From Pterobdella sp. o SKG-2022 (lineage: Eukaryota > Annelida > Clitellata > Hirudinida > Piscicolidae), in assembly GCA_964035795.1 (NCBI GenBank), contig OZ038322.1, forward strand, positions 18,454,674 through 18,518,673: DNA of 64,000 bases, read 5' to 3'. Within the stretch, counting starts at the first letter, position 1. The number at the start of each line of letters is the position of its first letter. The notes under the pieces are model-generated. The model searched no databases. It was not told the DNA's origin and saw only the letters and a list, made by a program, of their open reading frames with translations. Position numbers and translations under genes: made by a program. Shown here one piece after another: positions 1-14,200 of the stretch.

Positions 1-2439
1 ATCTCAAAAGATGATGAAAAGTTGTGAGTTGAATTTAATTGAATGAGTTCAGAAACACTATAGGATTGAGGCTGTCCTTCGGGCTTAAAATGAAATCGTA
101 CTTTTATCAGTTTAATAGTGTCATGAAATTTAAAATTGAAACACTTATATTTACTGGTTACAATGAAATATATGTTTGAAAACTGTTTGTATCGGAAAAA
201 TAAAAATGATGAGATATAAATTTTAGTTGCACGCACCTTGACCAGAAGAATAACTTCAATTGCATCTCCGGCATGAAGGGAAACTGCTCTAACTAGTATT
301 GGAATAAGGCCCAAAGTCTGTGGTACTATTCAGAAGTAAACCGGTGTTCCTTCATCTTGTTTTGCCTATAGGGAATAATTTGAAATCTAAGATTATAAAT
401 TATTAAAGCAATCAAGGAATAAAATATAAAACCAAATAAAATTGGCTAAAGATGTAAAATCACTGTTTTATTAAATTTTTGATCATTTATTTGATGAATA
501 TTTGTTGAAGACTATAATAGAACTTGACTCATAAATTTAAAAACGCACTTGTATTATTTTTGTTACATTCTCAGAGACCAAGTTTTTAATAGTACAGTTA
601 ATTACTTTGAAGTCTTCAGATTCTTTCAGTTTTACTTGTTGTTGAAATCTTTCAGATGAAAAAAAAGTTTTCACTTCGAAATTTAGTTGAATTTCTGGCT
701 ATAAAAATTGGAATTAAATATATATATATCTATCAAACTTGATATGAAATCAAATAAATGAACAACCTTCATTATTTTTTCTTCATTCAGTAAGTTCATT
801 GTTATTGAATTATTATCTTTTGTTTCAAACTTGTAAAGAAATTTGTATGCGTTTATAGTGTCATTAGATTCATCTTCAAAAAATGAGGCCTGAATATTTA
901 AAAATTATTTTTCTTCATAAAAACAAGTATTTAAATTCAAGTTGAAGATTACAATTTGACAAATCATAGAAAATATAATCGAATGAAAGTAAATTCTTAT
1001 CTGCATAAATTGAGCTTGTTTAATAAAATGAATAAAAAAGTTTGAAAAAATCGCAAAAAACCCATCTGGAACCAATTTAAAACACCTTCATTGCAATAAG
1101 CATATTTGAGTCAAACTCGATTAGCGAGTCACATATAACTGATTCCATAAAACAATGGTTTTTCAATTTTGCGGAAAAGATATCCAAAGGATAGGACTAT
1201 TGAGCCATATAAAATACTTCAAAAAAGACATACTTTTTCCACGACTGCTCAAAAAAGAAAAAATTAGTAAGCCTTTTTTAACACATTCAACAAAAAAATT
1301 CTCAAACGGAAAACTCAGTTACTCTTCACTAAAATATAACTGTCCGTCATACAGGTTTATTTCCCGTATTCTTTCTGTTGTGGCTCGAAGTTATATAAAA
1401 AAAAAAAACACTTTCCCGTCTGTTTAGGCTATTCATGAAAATTGTATTGAAATTTCTCTCATTTTAGGAAAAACATAATAACCACGCCACGACCAGCTCG
1501 AGTGAAAACCGATATTTTAAGTGTTAAGGTTATTTATCAAATATTTTGATTTTTACCTTCAAAGTAATATGGTTGACATCAGATTGTGTTTCAAACTGCA
1601 AATAAGATATTCCTTCTTGTTCCAGGTTTAATTTAACTACAGTTGTTTTTTTGGTTTTGTTGTAGTCTTCATAATTATAAGTAATTTCTACAGTTATTTC
1701 TCCATAGGAAGAATTGGAGGTTGAAAGATTTTTCAAGTTTGTTTGAGTTTCGTCACTTCTTAATAATCTTAGCTATTAAATTAAAAAGAAATTAATATTA
1801 TAATTTACGTAATTGTTTTCTTTACGAATTATCATTCATTTTTTGTTATTTAAATATTTAACAAAGAAACTTGAAAAAGTTATGTACATATGTTTCGTAG
1901 TTTAAACCAGGTTTAAACTTTGATGGGCTGGAACTTGGAAAATCAAGACGATAAACATGAGTTTGGCATGGAACTGTGTTCTCTCCTTTCAGAGTTATTT
2001 CTGTCAATGTTTCTGTAACATTGGCTTCCACAAGAAGAATTTTATAAATAAAATAATCGATGCTTTGGCAAGGTGGGAGTATATAATTCTTTGAAGGTAA
2101 ATACCAGATCTGCTTTACCGTTTCTCAACTGTAATTTATGATAATAGATAAACAAATATTTCAAAAATTATATTTGAAAAATTTTGTGACATAATATTCA
2201 ATAATGAATTTATTTTCTAAATAGAAGAGTTTTTTTGATGACTGGTTGTTCTTCACTACTCCACCACCAGGTCACTTTCACTAAAACATTAGCTACCCCG
2301 TCAACTGGTTTTCCATATGTGTATCTATAAAAAAATTGTGTTTCTGTCAATTTCTTTGAAGAGTTTGATGCACCAATAAAGATATGTTCATTTATTCATC
2401 AGGGCTTACGAAGAGTAACATTCAAATTCAAGACAAAAC

Positions 2440-2775
2440 AGAATGTTCAAATATATTCAAAGCTCTTCGTTTGCCGGTGTACGGCATTTCTCCAGTTTTC
2501 ATAGGTATCTGTATTGTGATAGTTCAACTGCTTGTTCAATGTTCAGTTTGTAAGCTTTGGAAACGTTTTTAATGATTTTCAAAAAGCTGGTGCTGGGTCT
2601 ACCACGCTTTGCGTCTTTTTGTTTTGAGGCATTCGAATGTTTGGCTGGAGCAAAACCATCCATACGCAGAACATGGCCTAACATTTGCCAACGTTGCCTT
2701 GTCACCCTTTTAGAAGCTGATTCAACTAGAGCATTTTTTCTAGTTTGGCTTATACCGTTCAGTTATGAATGGTAA
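2440..2775 (-). mobile_element. Non-LTR retrotransposon (LINE) ORF2 C-terminal fragment
   Basis: On the minus strand the translation contains RQRWQMLGHVLRMD, then a KRGRPSTSF stretch, and after a one-base frameshift YENWRNAVH. This order (RW..LGHVLRM, RGRP.T, DR..WR) is the usual C-terminus downstream of the reverse transcriptase in many animal LINEs. The fragment has lost its RT domain and is inactive. It lies in an intron of TEP pseudogene A, in the same orientation as that gene, and is absent from the corresponding intron of the intact copy, so it arrived after the duplication. Confidence 0.75.
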
Positions 2776-3639
2776 ACTGTCAAATAAAGTCACAACAACT
2801 ACCCATATATCTAGTGGATCTCTCATTGTTCGCGGTTTAACTAGCAAAACAAAGATTATTCGATAGTTTTATTTCTTTTATTTTCCAATTTTAAATTTCA
2901 TATCTTTTTGAAGTAAAATGAATAAAAAAAATTCATAAGATGTATCCAAATATTTTCTCATTATATAGAAAAAAATTGAAGAAATCTAATACTGATTTTT
3001 TTAAAAATTAACTTTCAAATTTGTGGTTATCAGTACCTTGTAAATGTAGCTGAAATGAATTTAAAATTCATTCAATATTCAGGCAACTTCCATTTATGAC
3101 AATTTACGTTCAATTCAAACATAAAATTTATTGTAAATGAGAATGAGTTGAAAGGAAAGAATGTTAAAGATTCTACAGTCAAATACTTCAAAATTATATT
3201 TAACAAGAATAGAAATGTCTGAATGGCCAAAATACAAACACTGCAAAAATTCCTTTATAAAAATTAAAAAAAATTATACAGATATTTTTTTAAACTGAAT
3301 TAATATTCTAAATGCTACAATGACTTAAGAATTTACTTGGCAAGGATAGTGGTTTGAAGATCTTTTTGTTGAAACGGGTTTTTAACGTTGACGAGGAGGA
3401 AAGTTGGAACTTTAACGGTTACCTCAAACCTGGGTAAAACTGGAGATTTTGCATATAAATTCACTTTCATGCTACACAAAAAGCATTCAAGTTTAAATAA
3501 TTTTAAAATAAAAAGACATTCTTTTTCAATGAAGAAATTTAAGAATAAAAAAAGGTTTTTTTTCAGATTCTCAGGTTTTTTTGAAGCATATTTAGAGGAG
3601 CTGTGATATAAAAATAGTTGAAAGCACACGGTCTCAAAG

Positions 3640-4560
3640 AGGTCAAAAGAAGAGATGGCATGATCTCACATACTCATACTTTGAAACACTAATTATTGTT
3701 GTTAAAACCTCAGAAACAAAAGCTTACAACAAAAACGAATGTCGCAATAAAATATAATAAACATCACAACAAAGACATAAAAAAAAATTTAATAAAAAAT
3801 AAGCAAAAAAAGATTTAAAGAAAACCGTATTTAAAAACGAAAAAGTGAAAAAAATGAAGAAAAAAAATTTGAAGAAGACCATGTTTTAAAAAAAGCTTCT
3901 TACCCCAACGTCAGCAACCAGTTTGCAACAAAACAGCTGTCAACAAGGCAGGTCTAATCAACCACATCAAACAAATTCACAAAGCAACAAGTTCACATCG
4001 TTACCCAATTTGGAACAAAATGTTTTCAAAAACAAGGATTTGCAACCATGTGAAGAAACGCTCAAAGACTCAATTTTCAGTGCATTTACAGTCACGTGGA
4101 TAGAGCCATTCCTAGTTTCAAGGTCAACAAGTATAGCATAAGATGTTTGTGTGAAAATTTAAAACTGTGATATAGGAGGTATAAATGAGCCGGAGAAAAT
4201 GAATAAAGTGAAGTGAAAAAAGTTAGTCACAAAAGCAATAAATAAAAAAGTGACAACAATATAACAAGGAGTGATAAAAAAAACTGAAAAACTAGAAGCA
4301 AAATGAACGAAAAGTTTATGAAAAAACATTGATAATTAAAATAGTGATACAAAAATGACTGAACATATTAACAAAATTAGATATGTAGAAGTTTTGTGGA
4401 AAAAGAGAGAAGGAAGTAAATGGGCAAAGTTGAACGAAAAAGATAAAATCGAACAGCTAATAAAATGAAATAAGTAATTGAGAAAATAGAGATGAGAAAA
4501 GAATTGGAATGGATAGAAAGTAAAAAATTAATAGTTGGAGGTTAAGTGACCAAATAAATA
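3640..4560. other. Purine-rich (A+G on plus strand) intronic tract in TEP pseudogene A
   Basis: Much of this intron is A-rich with moderate G and very little C on the plus strand. The corresponding intron of the intact TEP copy is only about 575 nt, so this tract looks inserted or expanded. No transposon domain, terminal repeat or open frame could be seen. Confidence 0.4.
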
Positions 4561-6004
4561 TATGAAATTAGCAGTAAACGGTATTCGTCGTTAGCAATTA
4601 TGTCTCGCATTGAGCTCTATAATATATTAAATTTAATTATTTGTAGCATACCATATTCAGACACACTAAAACTTTGGTCAACTTTAGAAAACTGTAAACA
4701 AATATCTTTCATTAAATCAAGTTATTTAGCTATACTTTAAGTCGATTCGCTATAATTGTTAAAAACTATGTCGATGAGCTAGATTTAGTAAAAACTCTAT
4801 TTTGAAGTGTATGAGCATTTTCAATAAATTTATTAAATCAACTAATTTTTACAAATAATTTTTTGCTCTCCACAAAATTCATAATTATTTAGTTAGGTAA
4901 GTTAACCCTTGTGTCGCCCTCGATTCAGGTTTCACTTGCACTTCTCGATGCAAACAATATAATTATTCAAACTTAAATAAGCTGTTCTAATGTATATAGC
5001 GCTTGTTGATACAGTTTGAAACGCAAAAACTGTCAAACAGGAACTAATTGTTAATAAGTAAGTTTTCATTAAAATTTTCTGCGTCATGCTAACTTCAATA
5101 AATTTCTAAAAAGCTGTTTTATTTATTTTTTTAACTATATCTAATACACAAAAAATAAATATTTGAAAAAAAGCCTACTATTGAGTTTTAAAATTTATTT
5201 GTATAAATATAATTTTTACAACTTAAGCTTAGCCAATCGAGTTTTCTACATTTAAAACTAAGACACCAATGTCCTATAACTGCTCGTGAAGTTAATTTAC
5301 CATGAATACTACTGTAACAATAGTATTCTTATTACTACCTATACTATTATGTTCACTATTATATCAAGTTAAGTCCAACAATTTTTGTGATATTAAATAG
5401 ATAAGTATTTCATGTAGGGTGAAATACAAAAAGTTATTTTCTCGGATTACTTTGTTAGTAGCTGTAATGGTCCAATCTCCATTTATAGCAGGGTCGGACA
5501 GCTAGAGGTGATTCGTTATGACTCCTTCAATTACGTGATAAGTTTTTTAAGAAACATTATACTTATCCTTTAATACAATTTTTTTATTTCAAAGTTAAAA
5601 TGCTAAGTTTTTCAGATAAATTTATTTTAAAAGTAACTAGAATTTTCGATAGGATAAACCTCACCATAAAACCTTGGTTAGATACCATCTAATGTTTTTC
5701 GATAAATTTTTACAACGAAAAGTATAGTTGTTTCAATATATACTTGGAAAACTTATTCAAAAATTATTATTCTTTTCCTCTATTCAAATTGTATGTGATG
5801 CTTTTCAAAGTAAAAAATTCATTTACTATTTTCCAACTTATTATAAGATCGACGGAAATGAGAAAACTTTTTCATTTTTATGATTCACATATAGATAATA
5901 GATTTTTAGTAACTGAAATTGTAGTTTCACAAAAATAGAAAACTAATGTAACCATATGAGCTATTCTGCATTGTCAACTGTTTGATGAGGTTATTATTCG
6001 GGTC

Positions 6005-8221
6005 CTTGAAGGAAGGAAATGAATAGATATAGTTTTGACTATGTAGATGTTTATAATCAATAAAAAATTATCAAAGTTTGTATAAGGTTTGTCTATTTCA
6101 ATGCGTTGTTATTTAAATATTGAATCGTACTTTTAAGATTAAACTAAATGCCTTCTTTCAATCTATTTCTTGGATGTTCAGGTGCTTCAAGAGTTTAAGC
6201 TCTGACTTTATTTCTCGAAAACTATGAAAACGGTTTAAAACTTTCAATTTATTACAGTTTTCTTTCTGTAGCCAACTGGGCCAAATCAATGAGAACAATC
6301 AAAAATATTCTTGATTAGATTGCTCAATAGTCAGATCTAGAAGCATTGGTAAACTGGTGTTAACATGGGATGTCGAAACAAAAATTTTCAAATGCACATT
6401 CATATTTCGAAATTTTTATAGATTTTTCGTAAATAATCTAACTAGCTTTAAATCCATAGTCGTATCTATATTTACTCATGCTCGGCAAGTCCGGTCTTCT
6501 TTATTCGAAAAAAAACAATAAGTAAAATTTTAAAAAATTACAAATTTTAAAGCAACTAATTTTATTAAGAAAAAGTTGGTTTTCAAAAACCCTGAAACAT
6601 CGGTATCTGAGTTGTCCGGTTATAGACGTTATAATTATAGGGTGTGAAATTACTATAGGACCACCCATTATTTATGAATTTTTTGTCAGATTTTCAGTAT
6701 TTTTTGATGAAACTTCTTACCATATACATGGAGCTGTCTACAAGGGGGCTCTTAAAATCAACTAACAACGAAAAAACAAGCCAAAATTCTGGATCGATCA
6801 AGTCAAAGAGCCAAGTATAAAAATCATGAACTTTATTAGTTGATCTAGAAACGCTATTTTAAAGTTTTTAAAATCATCTGAAAAATTAGAAGCTCCAAAA
6901 AAAAAAGAAAAATATTTTGGCTGTACTACAAGAAAGTTGATTTGTAAAGTTAGTCTAAGTTTAAAGTCAGCAAATCAATATCGAATATCTAAAAGTTTAC
7001 TAATATTGAATATATAGAAGATTAGACAGAGTGCAATAATTTTTGGAGTTCTTCATCCTACTTTCAGTATTTTTAGTGAAAAAAAATGCCATTGACAACT
7101 TTTCGTCATTGCAGAGTTTTTTTAACATAGTGTGAACAAAAATTGAAAGTAGCATTTGTTGGTTTAAATTAATTAAAAGTGGTGAAATGATGTTCATTCA
7201 AAAAACAATTCTTCAAAACTACTCAAAATAAATTTGAATGAACTTTTGTAATTTCTTTCGAATATCAAAAAAAATCTTTTACTTGGAACCCATGAACCTT
7301 AAATAGTAAATTTTTTAGTTGAACGACAGGCTTGAAGGCATAGATGCCGACGATTTTTGAATTAATTAATTGAAAGCGATATGAAAAAGTTAAAAAACGA
7401 CTTTTCATAGAAACAATTTACGTACATTTTAATTTACATATTTTTGATTTCCATGATTGTCGAAATTAGGCAAATTTCAGATTCCTTCATTGGTCACGAA
7501 AAACAAAAATCTTTTTCCTAAACTTAACTTTTTCATTCGTAATTTATGAAATTTTTTTTGAATATATATAAATTAAATCATCGATAATCAAGCCGAAATC
7601 CATCTGCAAAAAGTTTCGAAGTACAATTTAGTTTTTATTGTAACCAATAAACACATTCTATATCTTCCTTTTTCAGCAGGTTATAAAAATCCTGAAACTA
7701 ATGATATGTTTCATAGATAAAAATGTTTGTTTGAGTCTTGATTTAATTTTTATGTTTAGTGGACTTTAAATTGATTGATCTCAAAAATATTCAAAAAAAG
7801 ATATTTTCCTCTAAAAGAAAATGTTTATTTGTCTAAAAAATACTGAAATTTTGAATGCATGAATTTATTATAATTAAAATGTTCTTAGGATAACCTCCCA
7901 CAAAAATCAAAAAAGTTTTTAAACGGTAAATTTTATTTCATCAGCTGTTGGAAATGCTCTGGAACTGATGGTGGTATTGTTGTCAAATGCAGAACAGGAT
8001 AATCAATAAAAAATAAGCTAGATCTTTCAAAATCTCTCAATTTAAATTTAAATTCTAACTATAAAAGTAAACCGAAGTAACAAACCTTACACTCATTCTG
8101 TAAAAATAAATTTATTTGATAAAACGTATTTAAATTAAATTAAAATCAAAAAATGTGAAATAAAATGTCAAGTATGTAAAAATATATCGGATATTTTATT
8201 CGAGTTCATATTGAATTATTG
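6005..8221. other. Spacer between TEP pseudogene A and intact TEP copy B; no gene seen
   Basis: The first roughly 70 nt still resemble the intron upstream of the matching exon in the intact copy (around 22181-22250). After that similarity stops, so the 5' break point of pseudogene A lies near 6070. The rest is AT-rich sequence with no exon, RNA gene or clear repeat that I can support, apart from the poly(A) signal of copy B at the end. Confidence 0.5.
8195..8200 (-). promoter_or_regulatory. Poly(A) signal of the intact TEP gene
   Basis: Minus-strand AATAAA 21 nt downstream of the stop codon at 8222-8224. It is the nearest canonical signal and implies a very short 3' UTR. Confidence 0.5.
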
Positions 8222-11200
8222 TCAAAGAGTAAAGTGTGCAGATTCACTGCAACACTGGGGACAAGCTCCTTGCCAGGTGAGTTGGGTGTCTGCTGAGTAG
8301 TATGAAGAGGCCACGTCCTCTGCAAAGTGACAATTTTGATCCATTACTATTCCCTATTTAATCAAAAATTGGAAACCCAATGAATTTCAAAAAACACACA
8401 GTTACCAGTATCGTAGTAACGATAGACTTTGACGAGAGCAGGCTTGACATGAGTAACTGGTATGACTTTCGTCATTAGAACGCTGAATTCTAGAGGCTTC
8501 TCAGTCAACTGAACAAATATTTTTATTTCGCTATTATGGATTTTTATAGTCTTAAAAATGAATGTTCATAATTCATAACACAAAAGCTAATTTTACGACA
8601 GTCTGGTGACTAATTTAACCACCTCATCTAAGTAGATGACCAATTTTTTGAATGCTTCTTCTATTTTTTTGAAAGTTTTTCCAATTTGAGTTCCTATTTC
8701 ATCTTTATTCACAACTTCATATCCAGTTAAAATATTCACTTCAACTACTACCATACCGCTTTCCTTGCTACTATTCCAACTTTAAAATTGAAGTAATGGT
8801 GATTAATCTAGTAAAACAAACTAAGTGTGTAATTGATTAGTTTCGTTGATAAAAACAATGAGAAATGTTTTTCGATCAAAGTTAATACGTTTATTCTATT
8901 ATGAAAAAAAATATTACTAACCTTGTAGAAACGTTTAGTCTTAAAGTATCATTAAGAGATTCAGTAGAAAGTGTGAGGGTTAGAGCTTTATTGGAGTCAT
9001 TTGATTTAACGTTGTAAGTAACAATCATTTGAACTAGGGCTACTCCAGCTTGCCTTGCATCAACTTGAACCTTGGTCGTGTTTGTTGGAAGCTGGGTTTG
9101 TAAGTATCAACGTCTGTTATAAGTTTTTCATACTCATGAAATTAATTTTCTTTAATTTTTTCACCTGCACAGACTGTAGAACTAAGGCGTTTTTTTGAGT
9201 GATAGGATCAAAATTATGTCTTCTCCCATCAGCATCGCTAGTAACACTAACAATAATACCATCTTCCTTGCTAAAAGATACGAGAAGACTTGCAAACGAA
9301 GTCAGTGCTTCTAAGCCCAACACTGTATCCTTGAAAAGAATTTAAAAATTTGAGTTCGAAAACAAAATTTTATAGATATCATTTTATACATCGATTTTAA
9401 TGTCCAATATACGGTTTCAGAGTAAAAAAAAATTACCATTAATTGGGATGATATTTTCAATTTACATAATTCCATTAAACTATTGAACTAATAATCACAC
9501 TTGTGTTGAGGCAAAACCACCAAAAGCGTTTCTTTGAGTCAGAAGCCACTTTGCAATGGGCAGAGCATTATCAAAATCTTTCTGCTGGGCGTAAACCAAA
9601 AGAACGTAAGAAGCCAACTCAACAGCATGAGAAGTAGGTCGACCATAGCGAGATTTCCACGTATCCGATGAAGTTTCTGATTCACTTTCCCAATGTTTCA
9701 AGCCATCTGAAATTGGTAAAAAAAATCTATTTATGAGAAAAATATTTTTAAAACTCAAAATTTGATCAAAATTAATAAATAACTTTCATTTTTATTGAAA
9801 TTATTTTGGTAAAGTACCTTTCATGATAGCTCTTTCATTCAAAAGTTTCAAAACATTTTCAAGTTCGGAACTTCCGGCTTTGTAAAACGCATAAGCAACT
9901 ATGGCCAGAACATAAGAATTGTTGGAGTATGACTTATAATTATTTTCCAAATAAGCTACAGCTTTCTCTATGGAGTATTCCATAATTTTCTTAGATATCT
10001 TCAAAATAAAGTTTCGTTGAGTATTTCATCCAAATTCAAAAATGATTTCTCAAAATACTGTTTTAAATTAGTTTAAGTTTCTAATTTTTAAAAATATGTT
10101 TGGGTAACTCTTATATTTAAACCTTGTTATTTATAGTTTTTTTATTCAAACTTTGTAATTTGGTTTCATAAAAGTCTCACAATAGAATTGTTTGCATTCT
10201 CTAGTACGGAGATCAGCACATAGGCAGTCATGGCAATTCCTTTGGAGGCTCCACCCTTTAGTTAATTTTGAAAGCAAATATTTTAATGTGAATTCGATAT
10301 AAAAAAATAACTTGACTTTAGTTTGAAAAACTTATAAATTTTATAGTTTAAGAATATGAAATATATATTTTAGTACTTGTAATACTTGTTGTTTCGAAAG
10401 ACTTACTTTCAATATACATCCCGAACGTCTATTAGTTGTAACATTTTCAAAATACCATAGCGTTGTTCGTATTGGTTGAATCTTTTTTAAAATTTGGATA
10501 TACGTTTTTACTTCATTTTACTTCATTCACTTACATTTTTACTACAGGTTTGCTTAGTTTATATAAAAATTCAAAGAATCAGTTTTGAATTCTTATTAAT
10601 GACTATCAGTTAAATTCGTTAATTTTAATATTTTGAATTCAACACTTCAATTTTTCTAAAATGCTAAATGGTCTTTTTATAAGCTGTACATAAGAATGTC
10701 TTATAAGTGAGCAGCACTCTAAACAATAGAAAGCAATATTACAGATTGATAGAGCCAATATATTCATTGATTTTTCATCTTTTTCAACTAAGCAAAAACT
10801 GTGAATTCCCTTTCAGCATTCAGTCCTATTGTGTAAAGGCTTAAAGATAGGTACTCACTTTCCAAGACAACTTATCATTATTAAAAACAACTAAAGAACT
10901 TCTCTATTGAAGAATCATAAGCCTGAGTGAGACCAAAAAATTATAGATTTTTCGGCTCTAATTTGTTTTTTTTTGTTCATTAACTGCAAAAATTTTATTA
11001 GCAGTTTTACGACTACTTCTAAATTCACAATAAGTCTAAACGAAACGTGATCAGTAATATGAACAGAATTTTGTTTAGAAGAATTTAGCAAAAGTTTTTG
11101 AGCAATTATTATAAATAAAAAATTCCTTTTCGAATAAAAAACATGTATCGATGACATTACCCGTTGAAAAAACTACTGTCAAAGGTTTTTTTAACTTTAA

Positions 11201-14200
11201 AAGATGTTTTTATTATTATAATCAACTGATAAGAATCTGGTAACTTTTACATTGTCTTCAACCAGGACATGATTAATTCAAAAATAAGGTCATTTAGTCA
11301 AAAAATCGTACTAGATTTCAAACTATAGAGATCTTATTCAACTTACTATGTTAATATTTTATCATACAAATATTTAAAAATTTTTATTGAAGATAATGCT
11401 CAACTCCATTTCACCCCCTTTTCATGTTTCTTGAATGTTAATATCAAAAAGCGAGAAAAATAGATTGATAGCTTCTATTTTCTACTACAAAATGTACAAT
11501 CAGGCCCTGAGTCATTGTGTATTTAACTGATTTATTAATTTTGCCGAAAAGATTTGATCTTATGCAGCTACTTTTTTCATGTGCTTGTTTATCGGCAGTT
11601 TTATTATCGCATAAAGCTTAGAACACATTCCAACAAAAATATTTTTCATTGGTCAAAAAGGTATTGAGAAAAATTTTAAATTTTAAAATTCAACGGTCTT
11701 CAATGTCAATTTACATTGAAGACCGTTGATATTGCTTATAAGTACATTAAAATGTCTCTAAAAAGTTAAATTCAAAATTATTTTTTCTCCATTGATTGGA
11801 TTCAAAACTTGTGAGTTTAAAAAACCATTAAAAAAATAGGTTGTGTAAGTTGCTTTAAATCGTCGTTAAAAATTTTTTTTCTTACACGAACAAAAATTTT
11901 ATATAAAACTAATGGATTAAAATAAATAGTTTTAGTACAATAAAATATTTTTTGTGAGTTCGTCAAAACTCGTGCTCCTATCTTGCTTTGGCTGAAAAAC
12001 TTTAATTAAAAGTCACTTAAATCAGTGCTTTGGCTTTCTTCAGAAGATATTTTCGAAAACTCGCTGTAGAGTTATTTTTTCTACTATTAACCTTTTTGTG
12101 AATATTTTTCAATATTTCAAACTTCAAAGTTGCTTGTAAAGAATTTTCAAATGTTTGAAAAAGTTTTTGGAGCCACTAATTATAAAAAAAGAATTTTGCT
12201 GAATTTAAAGAATCAAAAAAATCTCATTCATAAAAGTTTTTATTCTTTTTTTTGGAAATTTTTTTTAATTTCGTCAAATAGTTTCAAAAGCAGTCAAACT
12301 ATTCAACACGCACGTTTGTTATTTGGAAATCAATGAAATCAATAAAGATGAAAAGACCTGCATGCTGGTATGAATCACTCTGCCACCAGGAGGCTCAACA
12401 AATGTTCCATTCTTTTGGTTTATAAGAATCCACAATAGTGTTGATGCTATTTTATTTTCTTCCACTGGAATGAAGTTTTTTGCTTGGTGAAAGCACTTTA
12501 TAGTAAACGCACTCAACCTGTTTCACAATTATGTTTATTTTTCACAAATTTCTTCATAATAAGAACAAAAAATTGTTGAAATATTAATTTCAATTCTGTA
12601 ATGAAAAAAAGTTCACCAGGTGCTTCCAGCTACATCACTCGATCCAAAAGCGCTGAAAGAACCATCGGATCTTTGATAAGTTAGTTGTCGTTGATATCCT
12701 TTGAAAAATTAAGAAAAAAAGTTTATTTTTTTGCAATTTTTTATTTTAACTTTTTAGAGACATCCTAATGTACTTATAAGCAATATCAACAGTTTTCAAC
12801 GTCAATTTATGGGAAAAACATTTAGTACATTTATTCAGCAAAAAATAGCTATAATTTTCGATAAGTTTAGCCTTACCATAAAACATTAGTTACTAAATAG
12901 TTACTAAATAACTTTTTTTTGCTAATGTTTCATGGTAAGGCTAAACTTATCGAAAATTATAGCTATTTTTGCTCAATAAATGTACTTATTTTTCCCCATA
13001 AATTGACGTTGAAAACTGTTGATAATGTTTTATTTTATGATTAGAACTATTGTTATTACTATTTTTGAAAAAGCTTCCAAGTATGAAAAGAATATCTTAG
13101 TTTCACCTGCTAAAATATATTCGATTCCTTTTTTTCTTATAGTTTCAGTCAGTCTTCCCACTTGCTGAAGATATTCAAGAATATATACATCAGGGGCAAA
13201 TCCCAACAAATTCTGTTCTCCACAACCATAAGGCATTTTCAACAAATCTTCAATGTTGCTTAGAGTTGATCCCATAATGTCCCCTAGGTTATTTCATTTC
13301 AGTTTATAAATGTTTGGAAAATTAAGATATTTTGAAATTTATAGTATGTTCTGATAGAATCTATACAAAAAGAAATGTTTTCCAAAATCTCACCTACAAC
13401 TGTTACTTCTATCTGAACAGATCCTTCAACCAAAACATCCTTGTCTGGAAGATCAATCGGATAAGACGATGAAAAGTTTTGGGTTGAGTTCAGTTGAATG
13501 AGTTCAGAAACACTATAAGATTGGGATTGTCCTTCAGGCTTAAAATAAAAATATATTTTTATTCAGATTAGTAGTTATAAATTCCAAAACTGAAAATTTT
13601 TTATAGTTTAGCTTAGAATGAAATATTTTATATTTAGAAACTGTATCGAAACAAAATTCAAAAATTAATTGTGTTTTTAGATACCTTGACCAGAAGAGTA
13701 GCTTCAATTGCATCACCGGCAATAAAAGCATTTGCTCTCACTTCTATTGGGATATGGCCCAAAGTATGTGGTACTATCCAGAAATATAATGGTGTTCCTT
13801 TATCTTGTTCTGCCTGAAAATATCATTTTAAAGGTATTTTTTCAATGTCTTTTTTCGTTGATTCGTAGTATCACTCTAATGATCAAAAGATAATAATCAA
13901 AATTTTAATAATAATGAGAGGAAAGAAAGTGTTATCTAGAGTCTTCAATAATTGAACTAGTAAATACTTTTTTTCAGATTTGATCAATGATCAACTGAAG
14001 ATAATGAAAAACTTACTTGTATTTCTTTTGTCACATTCTTCGAAACCAAGCTGCTAGTATTACAGTCTATCACTTTAAAATATTCCGATTCTATGAGTTT
14101 CACCTCAACCTTATGGTATAAGATGCAAGTGTTTTATTTTTTGATAAAACATTTTAAACATTTTTTTTTAATTTATAAATAAATTTTTTGTTACTTTTTG

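Larger units (their letters stand above)
1..6004 (-). pseudogene. Thioester-containing protein pseudogene (TEP copy A), 5'-truncated and continuing beyond the window start
   Basis: Exon relics in the same order as the intact TEP copy at 8222-23539: 5953-6004, 5451-5542, 4652-4691, 3337-3439, 2222-2324, 1888-2128, 1557-1772, 767-889, 549-698, 237-365 and 1-83. The first five exons of the intact copy, including the signal peptide, are not found upstream of 6004. Lesions seen: TAG at 5502-5504 where the intact copy has Gln; splice acceptor AG changed to AA at 5543-5544; donor GT changed to TT just below 2222; exon 1888-2128 is 5 nt shorter than its counterpart (241 against 246), giving a frameshift and TAA; TGA at 330-332 where the intact copy has Trp. 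A LINE fragment sits in the 2325-3336 intron. Exon 549-698 fuses two exons and lacks everything between them, including the bait region. The thioester exon would lie outside the window. Confidence 0.85.

Noticed and set aside
1155..1427. 90-codon plus-strand ORF
   Set aside because: Lies in an intron of TEP pseudogene A, rich in Lys/Phe from A/T composition, no splice or family support.
6005..8221. Search for the missing first five exons of TEP copy A
   Set aside because: No sequence resembling the exons with [10 protein letters not shown] or [11 protein letters not shown], nor a signal peptide, was found here.
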